Positions 5,262 through 6,412 of a stretch of 6,412 nt of DNA are shown in pieces. How positions within the stretch are numbered: position 1 is the stretch's first letter; every line of letters starts with the position of its first letter. The notes below the pieces were generated by a model. The model searched no databases. It saw only the letters and a program-made list of their open reading frames with translations, and was not told where the DNA came from. A program made the position numbers and the translations under genes. Source of the DNA: CAYNYM01 sp049366815. GTDB taxonomy: Bacteria; Desulfobacterota; DSM-4660; Desulfatiglandales; HGW-15. The stretch is taken from positions 1 to 6,412 of the forward strand of contig JBMNCO010000028.1 in assembly GCA_049366815.1 (NCBI GenBank). The letters run 5' to 3'.

Positions 5262-6317
5262 TCAGACCCAGGTGTCGGTCTGCAGTTGGGGCAACTGGTA
5301 GGACATGAGCATCCTTATGTATTTATTGAAGCCATCCTCTTCCTGCTTTTCCAGTTTTTCGATATCCTTCCCTAACCTTTTTATGAGTTTTTCGTCCTGG
5401 ACCACGTCAAGGGATCTCATCCCGGGATAGGTGCGCTGAATAAGGGAATAGGCCTGTTTCTGCTCTTTACTCAGGGCAAGATATTTGTCCAATTCCTGGA
5501 TCATGGCGTCTCTATGGGTATCGAGACGACCGTCCACCTGCATCAGGAGATTGAGGCTGAAATCTCCGCATCGAAAATGAGAGGGGATCTCCTCCAGATG
5601 CTCGATCAGCAATCGGATCTCGGCCACAATCTCATCGTCTCCCAGGGGGTCGAATGTGCCTTCATCAATCATCCTCTGTATGGGGGATTTGGGAGGGACG
5701 GCAAAGGTGCGAACCCTTATGAAGTCCGGCCTGATTTGATTGAGAACCCTTGCCGTTTCGATGGCATGCTCCCGGCTCAGGGCGCGTCCACCCACCCCCG
5801 GCATGATGTATTCGGACAGGGAAATGCCCGATTGCACGACCCGGGTACCACCCTGGATAATGTCCTCGGGCTTGATGCCCTTGTCGATGAGCTTCAACAC
5901 CTTCAAGGAACCGCTTTCCATGCCCGTGTGAATTCTTGTCAAACCGGCCTCCTTGAGGCGCAGGTAGTCTTCCACACTTTTCCTCTTCATGGATTTGGCA
6001 CGCGCATAGGTCGTGATCCTTTTGATCCCTGGGAACTGTCTTTTGATATGGGTGATGATCTCAACAAGTTCATCGGCGGGGAGGATCAGGGAGTCCGCAT
6101 CCTGCAGAAAGGCGGAGGTCAATCGCTCCGCATGGGACCCATAGGTCTCCAGCATGCGGTCAATGTCCTGTTTAATTTCTTCCACCGTCCGCCTTGAAAA
6201 TTTTTTCCCCTTGTAGGCTGGACAGGTCCGGCACCGGTTCCAGGGGCAATTTCTTGTAACCCTGACAAGGAGGCTTGAGGCCTCACTGGGTGGTCTGATG
6301 ACGCCTTGTTCGAACAC
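5262..6317 (-). CDS. radical SAM protein of unknown substrate (CX4CX2C cluster motif)
   Basis: A 351-residue radical S-adenosylmethionine enzyme. The N-terminus has the motif RPPSEASSLLVRVTRNCPWN, then RCRTC, giving cluster cysteines C24, C29 and C32 spaced CX4CX2C instead of the textbook CX3CX2C. I recall the same spacing and the RPPSEA lead-in from a widespread COG1032-type family. Further barrel features are FLQDADSLIL (70-79), TTYARAKSM (102-110), TRIHTGMESGS (127-137), matching the family GxES motif, and GISLSEYIMPGVGG (164-177), typical of the glycine-rich SAM-binding region. C-terminal DFSLNLLMQVDGRL (252-265) fits the family, followed by a charged, probably coiled region near 305-330. 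There is no B12 domain or evident auxiliary-cluster motif. The start is GTG at 6315-6317, with CAGGAG (6325-6330) seven bases before it. The enzyme class is secure; the reaction is unknown. It lies upstream of ybaK on the same strand and may be co-transcribed with it. Confidence 0.88.
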   Translation of the reverse strand: MFEQGVIRPPSEASSLLVRVTRNCPWNRCRTCPAYKGKKFSRRTVEEIKQDIDRMLETYGSHAERLTSAFLQDADSLILPADELVEIITHIKRQFPGIKRITTYARAKSMKRKSVEDYLRLKEAGLTRIHTGMESGSLKVLKLIDKGIKPEDIIQGGTRVVQSGISLSEYIMPGVGGRALSREHAIETARVLNQIRPDFIRVRTFAVPPKSPIQRMIDEGTFDPLGDDEIVAEIRLLIEHLEEIPSHFRCGDFSLNLLMQVDGRLDTHRDAMIQELDKYLALSKEQKQAYSLIQRTYPGMRSLDVVQDEKLIKRLGKDIEKLEKQEEDGFNKYIRMLMSYQLPQLQTDTWV

Positions 6318-6370
6318 GGGTATTCTCCTGTTTGACTTTTTCTTTTTAAAATTGCAACTGTTCAGGTTGG

Positions 6371-6394
6371 TTAGGCTGTAGCCTAAAGGCTATG
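6371..6394. repeat. overlapping inverted repeats upstream of the radical SAM gene
   Basis: TTAGGC (6371-6376) and GCCTAA (6381-6386) form a six-pair stem with loop TGTA. The next arm, AGGCTA, can instead pair with TAGCCT around only two bases. So one AGCCT element is shared by two alternating AGGCT elements, giving mutually exclusive hairpins. The block lies 54-77 bases before the start codon. It may be a regulator site, a leader switch, or the edge of a dispersed repeat cut by the window end. Confidence 0.4.
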
Positions 6395-6412
6395 AGTTTC
6401 CGGACCCTTCGC

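Noticed and set aside
5514..6197. 227-codon plus-strand open frame opposite the radical SAM gene
   Set aside because: The opposite strand encodes clear radical SAM motifs over the same bases; this frame is a shadow without domain features.

Overview
The window looks like ordinary chromosomal DNA from an anaerobic, moderately GC-rich Gram-negative bacterium. The protein style (FKBP/SlyD-like isomerase, BASS-type transporter, short lipoprotein, CX4CX2C radical SAM protein) suggests Desulfobacterota (former Deltaproteobacteria). That placement is an inference from protein character and has not been tested by a search. I see no mobile element, CRISPR array, tRNA, rRNA or phage gene.

Layout. The left part is read leftwards: a ten-helix BASS-like transporter (723-1652), then a SlyD-like peptidyl-prolyl isomerase with a cysteine-rich tail (60-554), which has its own likely promoter. 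A 388-base divergent intergenic region (1653-2040) separates the transporter from a rightward, full-length adenine deaminase (2041-3825). This region holds a candidate ade promoter, a long leader with possible RNA structure, a leftward hairpin with a U-tract and two short palindromes. Downstream of ade lie a 60-residue lipoprotein (GTG start at 3971) and a 94-residue conserved-looking protein of unknown function (4348-4632). That last gene overlaps a seven-codon candidate upstream ORF. The right part is again leftward: a radical SAM protein of unknown substrate (5262-6317, GTG start), followed after 76 bases by a YbaK-type aminoacyl-tRNA deacylase (4703-5185).

How the genes fit together. Most are housekeeping or salvage functions: adenine to hypoxanthine (ade), editing of mischarged tRNA (ybaK), and folding or metal handling (slyD-like). 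The transporter/ade divergent pair may share regulation, but its substrate cannot be read from sequence. I found no convincing multi-gene novel system. The best leads are the structured ade leader, the Cys-tailed isomerase, the uORF-coupled small protein and the radical SAM/ybaK pair.
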